Part shown: piece after piece, positions 1 through 9,964 of the stretch
Layout: every line of letters starts with the position of its first letter
How positions within the stretch are numbered: the first letter of the stretch is position 1
NCBI RefSeq assembly: GCF_001648775.1
Contig: NZ_LVEJ01000010.1
Span: forward strand, 558,001-622,000
From: Pseudomonas fluorescens
GTDB lineage: Bacteria > Pseudomonadota > Gammaproteobacteria > Pseudomonadales > Pseudomonadaceae
Length of the DNA: 64,000 bases
Reading direction: 5' to 3'
The notes under the pieces: generated by a model
Database searches by the model: none
Seen by the model: only the letters and a program-made list of their open reading frames with translations
Told to the model about the DNA's origin: nothing
Program-made: the position numbers and the translations under genes

Positions 1-494
1 TCGTGCTTGCGATCGTGGTTGGTGTGCGGCGTTATCGGCAATGGCACAGGGATGCTTATCGCCGCGAGGGCCTGGCGCGTCTGGCGCAGTTGCGCAGCCG
101 CAGTGACGACCTCAATGCCCTGCGCGAATTGCCCGCGCTGCTCAAACGCGTGGCGCTGTCGATGCCCACACACAAATCTTTGTTGTGGAATGCAAACCCT
201 GTGGGAGCGAGCTTGCTCGCGAAGAGGCCGGCACAGCCAGCATCTCCGGTGACTGACACACCGCTTTCGCGAGCAAGCTCGCTCCCACAAGGGGTTGCGG
301 CGCTTGGGCTGGACGATTGGCAAGGCTTTCTGCAACGGCACTGCAAAAAGCCGCTCCCGGCCGATTTCAGCGAACAACTCGCGCAACTCGCCTACGCCCC
401 CGACGACACCCTGCACGCCCTCCCCGCGCCACAACGGCAGGCGTTGTTCGACACCTGCCAATCGTGGATGGAACATCACCATGTGGCAGCTTGA
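1..494 (+). CDS. DUF4381 domain protein, 5' end outside window, with in-frame REP insertion
   Basis: The reading frame is open from the window edge to TGA at 492-494, so the true start and the usual N-terminal membrane segment lie upstream. The basic stretch after the hydrophobic start and the segments LPALLKRVALS and DDWQGFLQRHC resemble DUF4381 proteins, which sit between a MoxR/DUF58 pair and the von Willebrand A genes of Bat-type operons. About 30 residues between these segments ([12 protein letters not shown] to SRASSLPQG) are the translation of a REP pair, read through without a stop. The last 14 bases overlap the start of the next gene, which suggests coupled translation. The function of DUF4381 itself is not established; an accessory role at the membrane is inferred. 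Confidence 0.8.
   Translation, partial: VLAIVVGVRRYRQWHRDAYRREGLARLAQLRSRSDDLNALRELPALLKRVALSMPTHKSLLWNANPVGASLLAKRPAQPASPVTDTPLSRASSLPQGVAALGLDDWQGFLQRHCKKPLPADFSEQLAQLAYAPDDTLHALPAPQRQALFDTCQSWMEHHHVAA
199..293. repeat. REP pair inside the DUF4381 gene
   Basis: The left arm starts GTGGGAGCGAGCTTGCTCGC at 201 and the inverted right arm ends at 288. It is the standard P. fluorescens type REP doublet, here lying wholly inside a coding region. Confidence 0.95.
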
Positions 495-1473
495 TTACCC
501 ATGGCTGTTGCTCCTGCTGCCATTACCTTGGCTGGCTTACCGCTATCTGCCCGCCTACAACGAGGCCCGCAGCGCCGTGCGCGTACCGTTTTTTGCCGCG
601 ATGAGCCGCGCCGTCGGCGAGGCCCCGGCCAGCGCCGGCACCCGCCGCAATGCCTGGCAATTACTGCTGAACCTGTTGGTCTGGGCGTTGCTTGTGTTGG
701 CCGTCGCGCGCCCGGTGTTTGTCGAAAAACCGATCGAACGCCAACAACCGGTGCGCGACCTGATGCTCGCCATCGACATTTCGCAGTCAATGGAGACCGA
801 AGACTTCACCAATGCCCAGGGCGAAAAAATCAATCGCCTCGCCGCCGTCAAACAAGTCGTGCAAGGCTTCACCGACAAACGCAAGGACGACCGCCTCGGC
901 CTGATCGTGTTCGGCAGCGGCGCCTATCCGCAAGCGCCGCTGACCCTCGACCACGCCAGCCTGTCACTGCTGCTGGCCGACACCGGCATCGGCATGGCCG
1001 GGCCCAACACGGCGATTGGCGATGCGATCGGTTTGAGCCTCAAGCTGCTCGATAAAGCCCATGAGCAGGAAAAAGTGCTGATCCTGCTCACCGACGGTAA
1101 CGACACCAGCAGTGCAATCACCCCGGATCACGCCGCTGAAATGGCCGCGAGCAAAGGCGTGATCATTCACACCATCGGCATCGGCGACCCGAGTGCATCG
1201 GGTGAAGCCAAGGTCAATCTGCCGGGGCTGCAACAGATCGCCAAAACCACCGGCGGGCAGTCCTTCCGCGCCGAAGATCGCAACGCTCTGGATCAGGTCT
1301 ACAGCACCCTCGATCGCCTCACTCCGCATCAAACGAAAACCCTCAGCCATCAACCGCAACGCGAGTTGTTCTACTGGCCGCTGGGCGCGGCGATCGGCTT
1401 GTTGGCGCTGTATCACTTCGGCGCCTCGCTGCGCCCACGGCTGTCGCGCGTGCGGCAAGAGCAGGAGGCCTGA
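481..1473 (+). CDS. BatA-like von Willebrand factor A membrane protein
   Basis: 330 residues. The start ATG at 481 overlaps the DUF4381 stop. Hydrophobic segments near residues 6-22 and 60-80 precede a VWA domain with a complete MIDAS signature: D99-I-S101-Q-S103, followed by LTDGNDTS near residue 205. A final membrane segment lies near residues 300-318. BatA proteins are inner-membrane proteins with a periplasmic or cytoplasmic metal-dependent adhesion domain and work with MoxR-type AAA ATPases in envelope stress or complex assembly. The neighbours on both sides belong to the same operon type. The client protein is unknown. Confidence 0.9.
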   Translation: MWQLDYPWLLLLLPLPWLAYRYLPAYNEARSAVRVPFFAAMSRAVGEAPASAGTRRNAWQLLLNLLVWALLVLAVARPVFVEKPIERQQPVRDLMLAIDISQSMETEDFTNAQGEKINRLAAVKQVVQGFTDKRKDDRLGLIVFGSGAYPQAPLTLDHASLSLLLADTGIGMAGPNTAIGDAIGLSLKLLDKAHEQEKVLILLTDGNDTSSAITPDHAAEMAASKGVIIHTIGIGDPSASGEAKVNLPGLQQIAKTTGGQSFRAEDRNALDQVYSTLDRLTPHQTKTLSHQPQRELFYWPLGAAIGLLALYHFGASLRPRLSRVRQEQEA

Positions 1474-1474
1474 G

Positions 1475-3055
1475 ATGGAGATCAATCTCAGCGACTTGCA
1501 CTTCCTGCGCCCGTTGTGGCTGTTGCTCGGCGTGTTCGGCGCACTGTTGCCGCTGATCTGGCGACGCAGCCGTGACCTGCAACGACAACTGCGCGGCAAC
1601 ATTGCCGAACACCTGCTGCCGCACCTGCTGGTCACGCCGCAGGACCACCAACGCCTGCGACCGGTGCACCTGCTGTGCGCGCTGTTGGTCCTCGGCGCGA
1701 TCGCGGCGGCCGGGCCGACCTGGGAACAGGATCGGCCGGACTTCCTTGAAAATCGTGCGCCGCTGATTGTCGCCGTGGACCTGTCGCCGTCGATGGACGC
1801 CAGTGATGTGCAGCCGACCCGGCTGGAGGCGGCCAAACACAAACTGCACGATCTGATTCAACGCCGCGCCGGCGCGCGCACCGCACTGATCGCCTACGCC
1901 GGCAGCGCGCATCTGGTGTTGCCGCCCACCGACGACCCGGCGTTGCTCGACAGCTTCATTCAAGCGCTGGGTAGCGGGCTGATCGACAAACCGGGCAAGG
2001 ACGTTGGCGCGGTCATCGAGCAGGCCAAACGTCTGCTCGGCGCGGAAAAAACACCCGGCAGCCTGTTGCTGATCACCGACGGCGCCGACACCGCACAACT
2101 GGACGGCCTCGGCCAACCGTTGCGCGACAGTCAGTTGCAAGTGCTGGTGCTGGCGGTCGGCAGTGAGGACGGCGGCATCATTCATGACGCCAACGGCCAA
2201 CCGCGCACCGATGCCAACGGCCGTCCGGCGCTGGGCAGTTTCGATCAGGCGGCGATCAAGCAACTGGCGTCGGCCGTCGATGCGCCGCTCGGCAGCCTGA
2301 CCCTCAACGACGATGACCTGGACTGGATCGAGTTGCACGCGCAACAGCACTTCCAGAGCGCCAGCGCCGAACAGCGCGAGTTGCACTGGAAAGATGCCGG
2401 TTACTGGCTGTGCTGGCCGTTGTTGCTGTTGGCCTTGTTCAGCGTACGCAAAGGCTGGAGCGTCAACTGGATGCCGGCGTTGGCGCTGGCGGTGGGCCTT
2501 GGCTGGCCGGCGGCCCCGGCACAGGCCAGTGCGTTGACCGACGCCTTCTTCACCCGCGACCAGCAAGGCCGCTGGGCCTTTGAACACGATCACTTGCCGC
2601 AAGCCGCCGCGCTGTTTGTCGACCCGTACTGGAAAGGCGTCGCGGCGTATCACGCGGCCGATTACGACCTTGCGCTGGCAACGTTTGCGCGGCTGGACAC
2701 GCCACAGGCGTATTTCTATCTGGGCAATATTTACGTGCGCCGCTTCAAGTTCGATGAAGCCATCGCCGCCTACACCCAGGCCTTGAAACTGCAACCGCAG
2801 TTCCCCGAAGCCACGGCCAATCTGGCGCTGGCGCAAGCGTTGCTCAAGGACACCGAAAGCGCCGAGAAAAACGCCCCGCAGACCAAACCCGACGAGGTGA
2901 AATTCGACAAGGCGCCGGGCAAGGGCCAGAGCAAAAAGGTTGAGACCGAGCAGGCGGCATCGGATGCCTTGTGGCTGCAAAACCTGACCACCTCGCCGGC
3001 GAAATTTCTCAAGCAGAAGTTCAGCTTGCAGGATCAGCAGGGAGCCAGGCCATGA
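1475..3055 (+). CDS. BatB/BatC-like VWA-TPR membrane protein
   Basis: 526 residues. ATG at 1475 lies one base after the batA stop, with GGAGG just upstream inside batA. Two N-terminal membrane segments are followed by a VWA domain whose MIDAS reads D102-L-S104-P-S106, and ITDGADT near residue 205. A membrane segment near residues 312-330 precedes a region rich in TPR-like helices (about residues 385-460, for example [19 protein letters not shown]) and a charged tail. This combines the BatB and BatC modules of Bacteroides-type Bat operons in one chain. The stop overlaps the next start (ATGA at 3052-3055). Confidence 0.9.
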   Translation: MEINLSDLHFLRPLWLLLGVFGALLPLIWRRSRDLQRQLRGNIAEHLLPHLLVTPQDHQRLRPVHLLCALLVLGAIAAAGPTWEQDRPDFLENRAPLIVAVDLSPSMDASDVQPTRLEAAKHKLHDLIQRRAGARTALIAYAGSAHLVLPPTDDPALLDSFIQALGSGLIDKPGKDVGAVIEQAKRLLGAEKTPGSLLLITDGADTAQLDGLGQPLRDSQLQVLVLAVGSEDGGIIHDANGQPRTDANGRPALGSFDQAAIKQLASAVDAPLGSLTLNDDDLDWIELHAQQHFQSASAEQRELHWKDAGYWLCWPLLLLALFSVRKGWSVNWMPALALAVGLGWPAAPAQASALTDAFFTRDQQGRWAFEHDHLPQAAALFVDPYWKGVAAYHAADYDLALATFARLDTPQAYFYLGNIYVRRFKFDEAIAAYTQALKLQPQFPEATANLALAQALLKDTESAEKNAPQTKPDEVKFDKAPGKGQSKKVETEQAASDALWLQNLTTSPAKFLKQKFSLQDQQGARP

Positions 3056-4467
3056 ACCGAGTTGTAGCATTCGCGAGCAGGCTCGCTCCCACAGGGGATT
3101 TGCGGCCCGCACAGATCCAATGTGGGAGCGAGCCTGCTCGCGAAGGGGCCCGCCGGATCACCACAGCTCTGCTGATAGGTCTAGCCAGTGGCCTGTTCAC
3201 ACTTCAGGCCTTTGCCGCCGAACCCCAACTCAAAGTCCAGGCCCACCTGCAACCCGCCGAAGGCGCCATGGTTGGCGGCCTCGTCGAACTGCAAGTCGAC
3301 GTCCTCACCGACACCTGGTTCACCAGCGCCGCCACCCTGCCCGACTTGAAACTCGACGGCGCGCTGGTGATGCCACCCGACGGTCAGGCCCAGCACCTCA
3401 ATCAGACCCTCGACGGCCAAGCCTTCAGCGGTTTGCGCTACAGCTACCTGATCACCCCGAACGTTGCGCGCACGTTCGATATTCCAGCGCTGACCGTGCG
3501 TGCCACTCCCGGACAGGCGACGACGCAGATCAGCGCTCAAAGCCAACCGCTGCACTTCAGCGCCGCCCAGCCACCGGGGTTCAGCGCCAACGAAACACCG
3601 CTGGTGGCCAGCGGATTACGCTTCAGCCAAACCGTGACTCACTCGGCCACGCCGCTGAAAGTCGGCGACACCGTCGCCCGCCAACTGACCCTGCAAGCCG
3701 ACGGTGCGCTGGCCATGGCCCTGCCGGTTCCAGCGTTCGCCGAGGTCGCCGGGCTCAGTCGCTACATCAACACCCCGCAGGTCACCCGCCTCGATGACGG
3801 TCGCGGCGATATCCTCGGCGGCCAGCGCATCGACACGGTCAGTTATCGCGTCGACAGCAGCGGCTCGCACACGTTGCCGGCCATCGACGTGAAATGGTGG
3901 GACTCGACCAGTCGCCAGACGCGCACCGCGCAAGTTCCGGCCGTGACGTTTACAGCGGCAGCCAACAGCGCCTACAAACCGGTGTTTTCGATCAGCGAGG
4001 ACCTCAAGCAACTCGGCCAGCATCGCCTGCACTTTTCCACGCGCTGGCTGTTGTGGCTGACGGCGCTGGTTGCTCTGGTCGTCTGCGTTTGTCTACTGCG
4101 CCCCGCCGTCACCCGTGCCCACCAACAATGGCTGGCACGCCGACGCGCGCGGCAGTTGGCCTGGGTGCAATCGGCGGACTTCGCCTGGCAACAAATCGAG
4201 CCGCAATTGACCGCCTCACCGGCGCAATTGAGCGCCTTGTACCTGTGGCTGCGGCGCAGTCGCCTCGGGCTGAAACTGGTCGATGCCGGGCCGCGCCTGC
4301 AAGGCCTGTTGCGCGGGCTTTACGGCCGCGATCCTGCCGCCGGGCAAACACTTGTTCAACTGCGCCAATCGTTGACTACGCTTCACAGTCAGGCCGAACA
4401 GCAGCACGCAAAACCGGCCTCGGCCCTGCGCCCGCTCAACCCCGTTCACGAGAAGGATTTCCCATGA
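3052..4467 (+). CDS. batD: BatD-like (oxygen tolerance) protein with REP-encoded N-terminus
   Basis: 471 residues. After MNRVVA, the N-terminus carries about 26 residues encoded by a REP pair ([10 protein letters not shown] to GSEPAREGA). Only then comes a normal signal peptide, [14 protein letters not shown] to LQAFAAEP. The body is a BatD-type set of beta-rich periplasmic domains, then one membrane helix near residues 328-348 and a cytoplasmic tail. The start is fixed by the ATGA overlap with the upstream stop. An alternative start downstream of the REP would need a codon such as the CTG near 3169; no ATG lies between the REP and the signal peptide. BatD works with the VWA proteins upstream. 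Confidence 0.85.
   Translation: MNRVVAFASRLAPTGDLRPAQIQCGSEPAREGARRITTALLIGLASGLFTLQAFAAEPQLKVQAHLQPAEGAMVGGLVELQVDVLTDTWFTSAATLPDLKLDGALVMPPDGQAQHLNQTLDGQAFSGLRYSYLITPNVARTFDIPALTVRATPGQATTQISAQSQPLHFSAAQPPGFSANETPLVASGLRFSQTVTHSATPLKVGDTVARQLTLQADGALAMALPVPAFAEVAGLSRYINTPQVTRLDDGRGDILGGQRIDTVSYRVDSSGSHTLPAIDVKWWDSTSRQTRTAQVPAVTFTAAANSAYKPVFSISEDLKQLGQHRLHFSTRWLLWLTALVALVVCVCLLRPAVTRAHQQWLARRRARQLAWVQSADFAWQQIEPQLTASPAQLSALYLWLRRSRLGLKLVDAGPRLQGLLRGLYGRDPAAGQTLVQLRQSLTTLHSQAEQQHAKPASALRPLNPVHEKDFP
3067..3150. repeat. REP pair inside the batD signal region
   Basis: Outward-facing arms (TTCGCGAGCAGGCTCGCTCC and its complement ending near 3147) surround a 25-base spacer. The whole unit is in frame with batD. 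Confidence 0.95.
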
Positions 4468-5486
4468 CGAACCCGCCGCAGCACCGCCAACGTTTCAACC
4501 TGGCTCTGTTGTTTGCGCTCGCTTTGCCGTTGCTCGCGCAAGCCAGCGAACCGCTGCCTTCGTGGAACGAGGGGCCGACGAAAAAAAGCATCATCGAGTT
4601 CGTGCAGGCGGTCACCGACCAGAGCAGCAAGGACTTCGTCAAACCCGCCGAGCGCATCGCCGTGTTCGACAACGACGGCACCTTGTGGAGCGAGCAACCG
4701 GCCTACTTCGAACTGCTGTTCGCCTTCGATGAGGTCAAACGCACCGCGCCGCAGCACCCGGAATGGAAAACCACCCAACCGTTCAAAGCCGTGCTGGAAA
4801 ACGATCACAAAGCCTTGGCCGCGTCCGGCATGGACGGCTTGCTGAAGATCGTCGGCGCGACCCACACCGGCATGACCACCGAAGCCTTCGACGACTACGC
4901 CAAGACCTGGCTCAGCCAGGCGCGCCACCCGAAAACCGGCAAACCGTACACCGAGATGATCTTCCAGCCGATGCTGGAAATGCTCGACTACCTGCGCAGC
5001 CAGGACTTCAAGACCTACATCGTTTCCGGCGGCGACACCGCGTTCATGCGCGCCTTCGCCGAAAAGGTCTACGGCATCCCGCCGGAACAGGTGATCGGCA
5101 CCACCTTCATCACCTCGTTCCAGTTCAAGGACGGCAAGGCCTCGATCGTGCGCACGCCGAAACTGGCGCACAACGACGATGGCCCGGGCAAACCGGAAAG
5201 CATCGATGCGGTCATTGGCCGGCGGCCGATTCTGGCGTTCGGCAACTCCGACGGTGACCTGCAAATGCTCCAGTGGACCGCCGCCGGTTCCGGCAAACGC
5301 TTCATGGGCCTGGTGCACCACACCGACGCGAAGCGCGAATGGGCGTATGACCGAAAATCCGATATCGGGCGCCTCGACAAGGCGCTCGACGAAGCAAATT
5401 CCCGTGGCTGGACCGTGGTCGACATGGCGTCCGAATGGCGCCGGATCTACCCGTTCGAGTCACCGGCAACCGAGCAGGTGCAATAA
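4464..5486 (+). CDS. Exported HAD-family phosphatase
   Basis: 340 residues. ATG overlaps the batD stop by four bases, so the gene belongs to the same transcription unit. An N-terminal signal peptide (about residues 12-27, cut after AQA) is followed by the HAD motif I D69-N-D71-G-T-L-W, motif II near YIVSGGDT and a late motif with [11 protein letters not shown]. These are the residues of the aspartyl-phosphate mechanism. HAD proteins of this type act as nonspecific periplasmic phosphatases. Its place between batD and an exported arylsulfatase suggests a shared role in scavenging esters, which is inference. Confidence 0.85.
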   Translation: MTNPPQHRQRFNLALLFALALPLLAQASEPLPSWNEGPTKKSIIEFVQAVTDQSSKDFVKPAERIAVFDNDGTLWSEQPAYFELLFAFDEVKRTAPQHPEWKTTQPFKAVLENDHKALAASGMDGLLKIVGATHTGMTTEAFDDYAKTWLSQARHPKTGKPYTEMIFQPMLEMLDYLRSQDFKTYIVSGGDTAFMRAFAEKVYGIPPEQVIGTTFITSFQFKDGKASIVRTPKLAHNDDGPGKPESIDAVIGRRPILAFGNSDGDLQMLQWTAAGSGKRFMGLVHHTDAKREWAYDRKSDIGRLDKALDEANSRGWTVVDMASEWRRIYPFESPATEQVQ

Positions 5487-5556
5487 GAAAGCGTGCTGCA
5501 GGACTGCAATAAACGTTAGTCGCAATAAACGACCCCCGCGCAAAGGAGCTAGTCAT

Positions 5557-7137
5557 ATGACTCGCATACGCAAGTGGCTTCCGAAACTCGCCTTGGTGGC
5601 GACTTCGGTCATGGCGCTGTCGGCAATTGCCACAGCGGCTGAGAAACCCAACATTCTCGTGATTTTCGGCGATGACATCGGCCAGACCAACATCAGTGCC
5701 TATTCGATGGGTGTGGTGGGCTACAAGACCCCGAACATCGACCGCATCGCCAAAGAAGGCATGATGTTCACCGACTATTACGCGGAGAACAGCTGTACGG
5801 CTGGACGATCGTCGTTCATCACCGGCCAGACGCCACTGCGTACAGGCCTGTCGAAAGTCGGCGTGCCGGGTGCACCGGTAGGCTTGCAAAAACGTGACAT
5901 CACCATTGCCCAGGCGCTCAAGTCGCAAGGTTATGCGACCGGCCAGTTTGGCAAGAACCACCTCGGTGACAAGGACGAATACCTGCCGACCAACCACGGG
6001 TTCGACGAGTTCTTCGGCAACCTCTACCACCTCAATGCGGAAGAGGAACCTGAGCGTCCGTACTGGCCCAAAGACGATCCCGAGTTCGTCAAGGCGGTTT
6101 CCCCGCGAGGGGTGATCCACAGCTTCGCCGACGGCAAGATCGAAGACACCGGCGCACTGACCACCAAGCGCATGGAAACCATCGACGACGAAACCACGGC
6201 GGCGGCGCAAGCGTTCATCGAGAAACAGGCCAAGGCGGACAAACCGTTCTTCGTCTGGATGAACACCACGCGCATGCACTTGTACACCCACGTGCGTGAT
6301 TCGATGAAGGGCCAGAGCGGCATGCCCGGCAACGACTACGCGGACGGCATGATCGAGCATGACGGCGACGTCGGCAAACTGCTGAAAACCCTCGATGACC
6401 TGAAACTCACCGACAACACCATCGTCGTCTACACCACTGACAACGGCCCGAACCAGTTCTCCTGGCCGGACGCGGCGACGACGCCGTTCCGCAATGAGAA
6501 GAACTCCAACTGGGAAGGCGCGTACCGAGTGCCCGCGATGATTCGCTGGCCGGGCAAGATCAAACCGGGTGAAGTCACCAACGAGCTGTTCTCCGGTCTG
6601 GACTGGTTCCCGACCTTGCTCGCGGCGGCCGGTGAGACCGATGTCGGCAACAAGTTGCTCAAAGGCTGGGCACCGACTGCCGGCGGCACCAGCTTCAAGG
6701 TGCATCTGGACGGTTACAACCAACTGCCTTTCCTGACCGGTCAGAGCCCGAAGAGTGAGCGTAAAGAGTTCTACTACTTCAACGATGACGGCGTGCTGGT
6801 GTCGGCGCGTTTCGGCAACTGGAAAGCGGTGTTCTGCGAACAACGCGCACCGGGTGGCTTCAAGGTCTGGAGCGAACCGTTCGTGTGCCTGCGTGTACCG
6901 AAAATCTTCAACCTGCGCATGGACCCGTACGAACGTGCTGACATCGTTTCCGATCAGTATTACGACTGGACGACCAAAAACGTATATCTGACCGAAATGG
7001 CCGTGATGAAGTCGGCGGCATTCCTGCAGACCTTCGTCGAGTATCCACCGAGCCAGAAACCGGCCAGCTTCAGTGTTGACCAGGTGCGCGCGGCGGTTGA
7101 CGCCAAAATCGCTGAGAAAATGAAAGCTGCACAGTAA
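5557..7137 (+). CDS. Exported arylsulfatase (sulfatase family S1)
   Basis: 526 residues. AAAGGAG precedes ATG 5557. Signal peptide 1-28 ends ATAAE. Metal ligands D39-D40 lie in IFGDDIGQ, and the formylglycine site reads C80-T-A-G-R with the usual TG four residues later. TTDNGPNQ near residue 290 supplies further metal ligands. Canonical sites read C-x-P-x-R, so alanine at the proline position is unusual (see findings). The enzyme would hydrolyse sulfate esters in the periplasm after conversion of C80 to formylglycine. No formylglycine-generating enzyme is visible in the window; it may lie upstream of base 1. Confidence 0.88.
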   Translation: MTRIRKWLPKLALVATSVMALSAIATAAEKPNILVIFGDDIGQTNISAYSMGVVGYKTPNIDRIAKEGMMFTDYYAENSCTAGRSSFITGQTPLRTGLSKVGVPGAPVGLQKRDITIAQALKSQGYATGQFGKNHLGDKDEYLPTNHGFDEFFGNLYHLNAEEEPERPYWPKDDPEFVKAVSPRGVIHSFADGKIEDTGALTTKRMETIDDETTAAAQAFIEKQAKADKPFFVWMNTTRMHLYTHVRDSMKGQSGMPGNDYADGMIEHDGDVGKLLKTLDDLKLTDNTIVVYTTDNGPNQFSWPDAATTPFRNEKNSNWEGAYRVPAMIRWPGKIKPGEVTNELFSGLDWFPTLLAAAGETDVGNKLLKGWAPTAGGTSFKVHLDGYNQLPFLTGQSPKSERKEFYYFNDDGVLVSARFGNWKAVFCEQRAPGGFKVWSEPFVCLRVPKIFNLRMDPYERADIVSDQYYDWTTKNVYLTEMAVMKSAAFLQTFVEYPPSQKPASFSVDQVRAAVDAKIAEKMKAAQ

Positions 7138-7149
7138 AACCGCTGGACC

Positions 7150-7184
7150 GCCGTCCGCCGTCACTGGCGGGCGGCCCTCTTTTT
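7150..7184 (+). terminator. Rho-independent terminator after the arylsulfatase gene
   Basis: A 10-bp stem (7150-7159 with 7166-7175, one G-T pair) with a six-base loop is followed by CCTCTTTTT. Confidence 0.8.
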
Positions 7185-7206
7185 GACTTGGGACCGTGTT
7201 GGCTCC

Positions 7207-7289
7207 ATTCGCGAGCAGGCTCGCTCCCACAGGGGATTTGTGGTGGCCACAGGTCCAGTGTGGGAGCGAGCCTGCTCGCGAAGGGGCCA
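7207..7289. repeat. REP pair
   Basis: Inverted TTCGCGAGCAGGCTCGCTCC and GGGAGCGAGCCTGCTCGCGA arms flank a short spacer between the arylsulfatase terminator and the next gene. Confidence 0.95.
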
Positions 7290-7325
7290 GCACAGTCACA
7301 GTGACTCTTGAATTAAGGCCTTCGC

Positions 7326-9830
7326 ATGTCCTCACGTATCGCCAGCAAGCCATCGGCCATACCCGTACCGCAAACCACCTCCCCAGCCTTGCTCGCCCCC
7401 GCCCTGCTGCTGTGCATCTCCGGCGCCGCCGCGCTGGTTTATCAAGTGTTGTGGATCAAGCAGTTGTCGCTGGTGGTCGGGGTCGAGGTGTACGCGATCA
7501 CCACTGGCATCAGCGCATTTTTCGCCGGGCTGGCGATCGGTGGCTGGCTGTTCGGTCGCTGGGCGGATCGTTTGCAGCAACCGGTTCTGCTGTATGCCGG
7601 GCTGGAAGTGCTGGTGGCGATTCTCGGCGTCGGTGCGACCATTGCCATGAGCCTGGCGGCCAGTCCGTTTGCCTGGCTGCAAGGGCACGTCGGCCTGCTT
7701 GCGTGGCTATTGCCGTTCGTTTTGGTCGGCGTCCCGGCGGTGTTGATGGGCGGCACGCTGCCGGTACTGGTGCGTGCGCTGGCGAGTGACCCGGGCAAGG
7801 CCGGCGGTCAGTTGTATGCGGCCAACACCTTGGGCGCGATTATCGGCACCCTGCTCGCCGCCTTCGTATTGATCGCCAGCCTCGGTGTGCGTGGCAGCGC
7901 GTTGTTTGCGGCGATGCTCAATCTGCTGGCCGCCGTCGGGGCGTTGTGGTTGGCCCGTCAGCATCCGGCGATTGTGACAACTGCCGCTAAACATCATGCA
8001 GAGAAAGCCCCGGATCGCACCGCGTTGTGGCTGTATTCCATCGCCGGTGGCGTGGCGCTCGGCTATGAAGTGGTCTGGTCGCAATCGATCGTGCAATTCA
8101 TGAGCACCCGCACCTACGCGTTCGCCGTGGTGCTGGCGACGTACCTGACCGGATTGTTTATCGGCAGCGCCCTGCTTGCGCGCCGGGTCGAGCGCATTCG
8201 TGATCCGTGGGGAGTGTTTGGCCTGCTGATTGCCGGTGCCGGGTTGATCGCCTTGCTGGAAATTGCCCTGCTCGGGCGCTGGCTGGTGATCGCTCAGAGC
8301 CAGGCGGAAATGTGGCTGTTGAGTCTGGGCGCCAGTGAGTTGGCGGGCATGAGTGCGCGTTTTGCAGTGGCCGCGTTGAGCATCGTGTTTGTGCCGACGC
8401 TGTTGCTCGGCGCGGCGTTTCCACTGGCCTTGCGGCTGAGTGTCGGCCATGAGCGGGTCGGTCGCGATGTCGGCGCGGTGGTGGCGTTCAATACCCTCGG
8501 CGGGATTGTCGGAGTGATGCTCTGCGGGTTTGTTTTGATTCCGCTGTTGGGGCTGGTACGCACGTTGGCCCTGCTGGCGATCATCGCCGCCGCTATCGGC
8601 TACTGCGCGGTGCGCAAAGGTCATCACGTGAAGAAAGGCCGGCGTCAGGCCGTGGTCGCCCTGGGGCTGGTGTCGGTGCTGTTGGCGGTGTTCACACCGG
8701 TCGACAAACTCGCCAGCCTCTTGCCCGGCGCGCGCAACGGCACCCTGGCGTTTTACGAAGAAGGTCGCGGCGGCACCGTGGCGGTGGTGGCTCAAGGTCG
8801 TGGCGAAAACAACTTTCACCGCTTGTACATCCAAGGTGTGTCGAACACCGGTGATGCCATGCCATCTCTGCGTTACATGCGTATTCAGGCGCTGTTGCCG
8901 TTGCTGATTCACAACGGTGAACCGCGCTCGACGCTAGTGATCGGCTTCGGCACCGGCATCACGGCCGGGGCGATGCTGCGCTATCCGGGGCTGGAACATC
9001 GGGTGGTCGCCGAATTGTTGCCGGCGGTGGTCAAAGCCGCGCCGCTGTTCAAGGGCAACTTCAACGCCGCCAGCGATCCCGGCGTCGATGTACGTCTGCG
9101 CGACGGTCGCCAGGAACTGCTGCGCAGCGCGCAAACCTACGACCTGATCACCCTCGAACCGCCACCGCCCTCCGCGGCCGGCGTGGTCAATCTGTATTCG
9201 CGCGACTTCTATCAGTTGGCGGCCAGCCGTCTGGAGCAACAGGGCATTGTTGCGCAGTGGCTGCCGTTGCCGACGCAGAACATCGACGATTCACGTTCGC
9301 TGGTGCGCAGTTTCCTGGATGTGTTTCCGTATGCCTCGCTGTGGACCAGCGAATTCCACGAAATGTTGCTGGTCGGTTCAATGCAGCCGATGCAACTGGA
9401 CGCGGCAAAAATCACCGCGCGTTTCCAGCAGGACAGCGTACGCAGCACCTTGCAGGATGTCGGCATCGGCTCGGCCGCCGCCCTGCTCGCAACCTGGGTG
9501 ACGGATCGCGCCGGGCTTGAACGCTTTGCCGCCGACGCGCCTGCGGTGACCGACGATCAACCACGCATCGAGTACGCGCCGTGGGTGCGCAGCAAGGAAA
9601 TCACCCGCGTACTGCCGGCGTTGCTGGACCTGTACCAGCCGCCTGTGCTGGTAAATGCCGATGCCGGATTGATTGAACGGATGGAGACACATCGCCAGCG
9701 TTTGATGCAGTTTTATCGGGCGAGCTTGCACGCCTATGACGGCGATCGCGATGCGTGGGGGCGGGATATGCGCGAGGTGATGCGCTGGGATGGCGGGAAT
9801 CCGTATTTCCGCTGGTTTACCGGGCAATGA
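7326..9830 (+). CDS. Multi-pass membrane protein fused to a spermidine-synthase-like domain
   Basis: 834 residues. The first roughly 430 residues contain many hydrophobic helices of the MFS-like type seen in fused MFS/spermidine synthase proteins. The C-terminal 350 residues carry a Rossmann methyltransferase/aminopropyltransferase fold with the nucleotide motif VIGFGTGITAG near residues 538-548 and LRDGRQELL with LEPPPPSAAGV further on. The family lacks a firmly assigned substrate, and the active site differs from true spermidine synthases, so polyamine synthesis is not claimed. AAGG lies eight bases before ATG. A strong terminator and a REP pair separate it from the sulfatase, so it probably has its own promoter. 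Confidence 0.8.
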   Translation: MSSRIASKPSAIPVPQTTSPALLAPALLLCISGAAALVYQVLWIKQLSLVVGVEVYAITTGISAFFAGLAIGGWLFGRWADRLQQPVLLYAGLEVLVAILGVGATIAMSLAASPFAWLQGHVGLLAWLLPFVLVGVPAVLMGGTLPVLVRALASDPGKAGGQLYAANTLGAIIGTLLAAFVLIASLGVRGSALFAAMLNLLAAVGALWLARQHPAIVTTAAKHHAEKAPDRTALWLYSIAGGVALGYEVVWSQSIVQFMSTRTYAFAVVLATYLTGLFIGSALLARRVERIRDPWGVFGLLIAGAGLIALLEIALLGRWLVIAQSQAEMWLLSLGASELAGMSARFAVAALSIVFVPTLLLGAAFPLALRLSVGHERVGRDVGAVVAFNTLGGIVGVMLCGFVLIPLLGLVRTLALLAIIAAAIGYCAVRKGHHVKKGRRQAVVALGLVSVLLAVFTPVDKLASLLPGARNGTLAFYEEGRGGTVAVVAQGRGENNFHRLYIQGVSNTGDAMPSLRYMRIQALLPLLIHNGEPRSTLVIGFGTGITAGAMLRYPGLEHRVVAELLPAVVKAAPLFKGNFNAASDPGVDVRLRDGRQELLRSAQTYDLITLEPPPPSAAGVVNLYSRDFYQLAASRLEQQGIVAQWLPLPTQNIDDSRSLVRSFLDVFPYASLWTSEFHEMLLVGSMQPMQLDAAKITARFQQDSVRSTLQDVGIGSAAALLATWVTDRAGLERFAADAPAVTDDQPRIEYAPWVRSKEITRVLPALLDLYQPPVLVNADAGLIERMETHRQRLMQFYRASLHAYDGDRDAWGRDMREVMRWDGGNPYFRWFTGQ

Positions 9831-9850
9831 TTCGCTTTCTGATAGACCGC

Positions 9851-9945
9851 CATCGCGAGCAGGCTCACTCCTACAAGGGTTCTGTTTTGGTCACACGATA
9901 TGTGTCCACCTGAATCCTTTGTAGGAGTGAGCCTGCTCGCGATAG
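9851..9945. repeat. Variant REP pair (GTAGGAGTGAGCCTGCTCGCGA type)
   Basis: The arms TCGCGAGCAGGCTCACTCCT and its complement differ from the other eight pairs by T for C and A for G changes. They lie between convergent genes. Confidence 0.9.
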
Positions 9946-9964
9946 AGCCATCAACTGCGCTGAA

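Noticed and set aside
5302-7353. 683-codon open frame on the minus strand opposite the arylsulfatase
   Set aside because: It is a shadow of the high-GC codon pattern of the sulfatase gene: no start signal, composition rich in R, V, G and H, and no recognisable motif.
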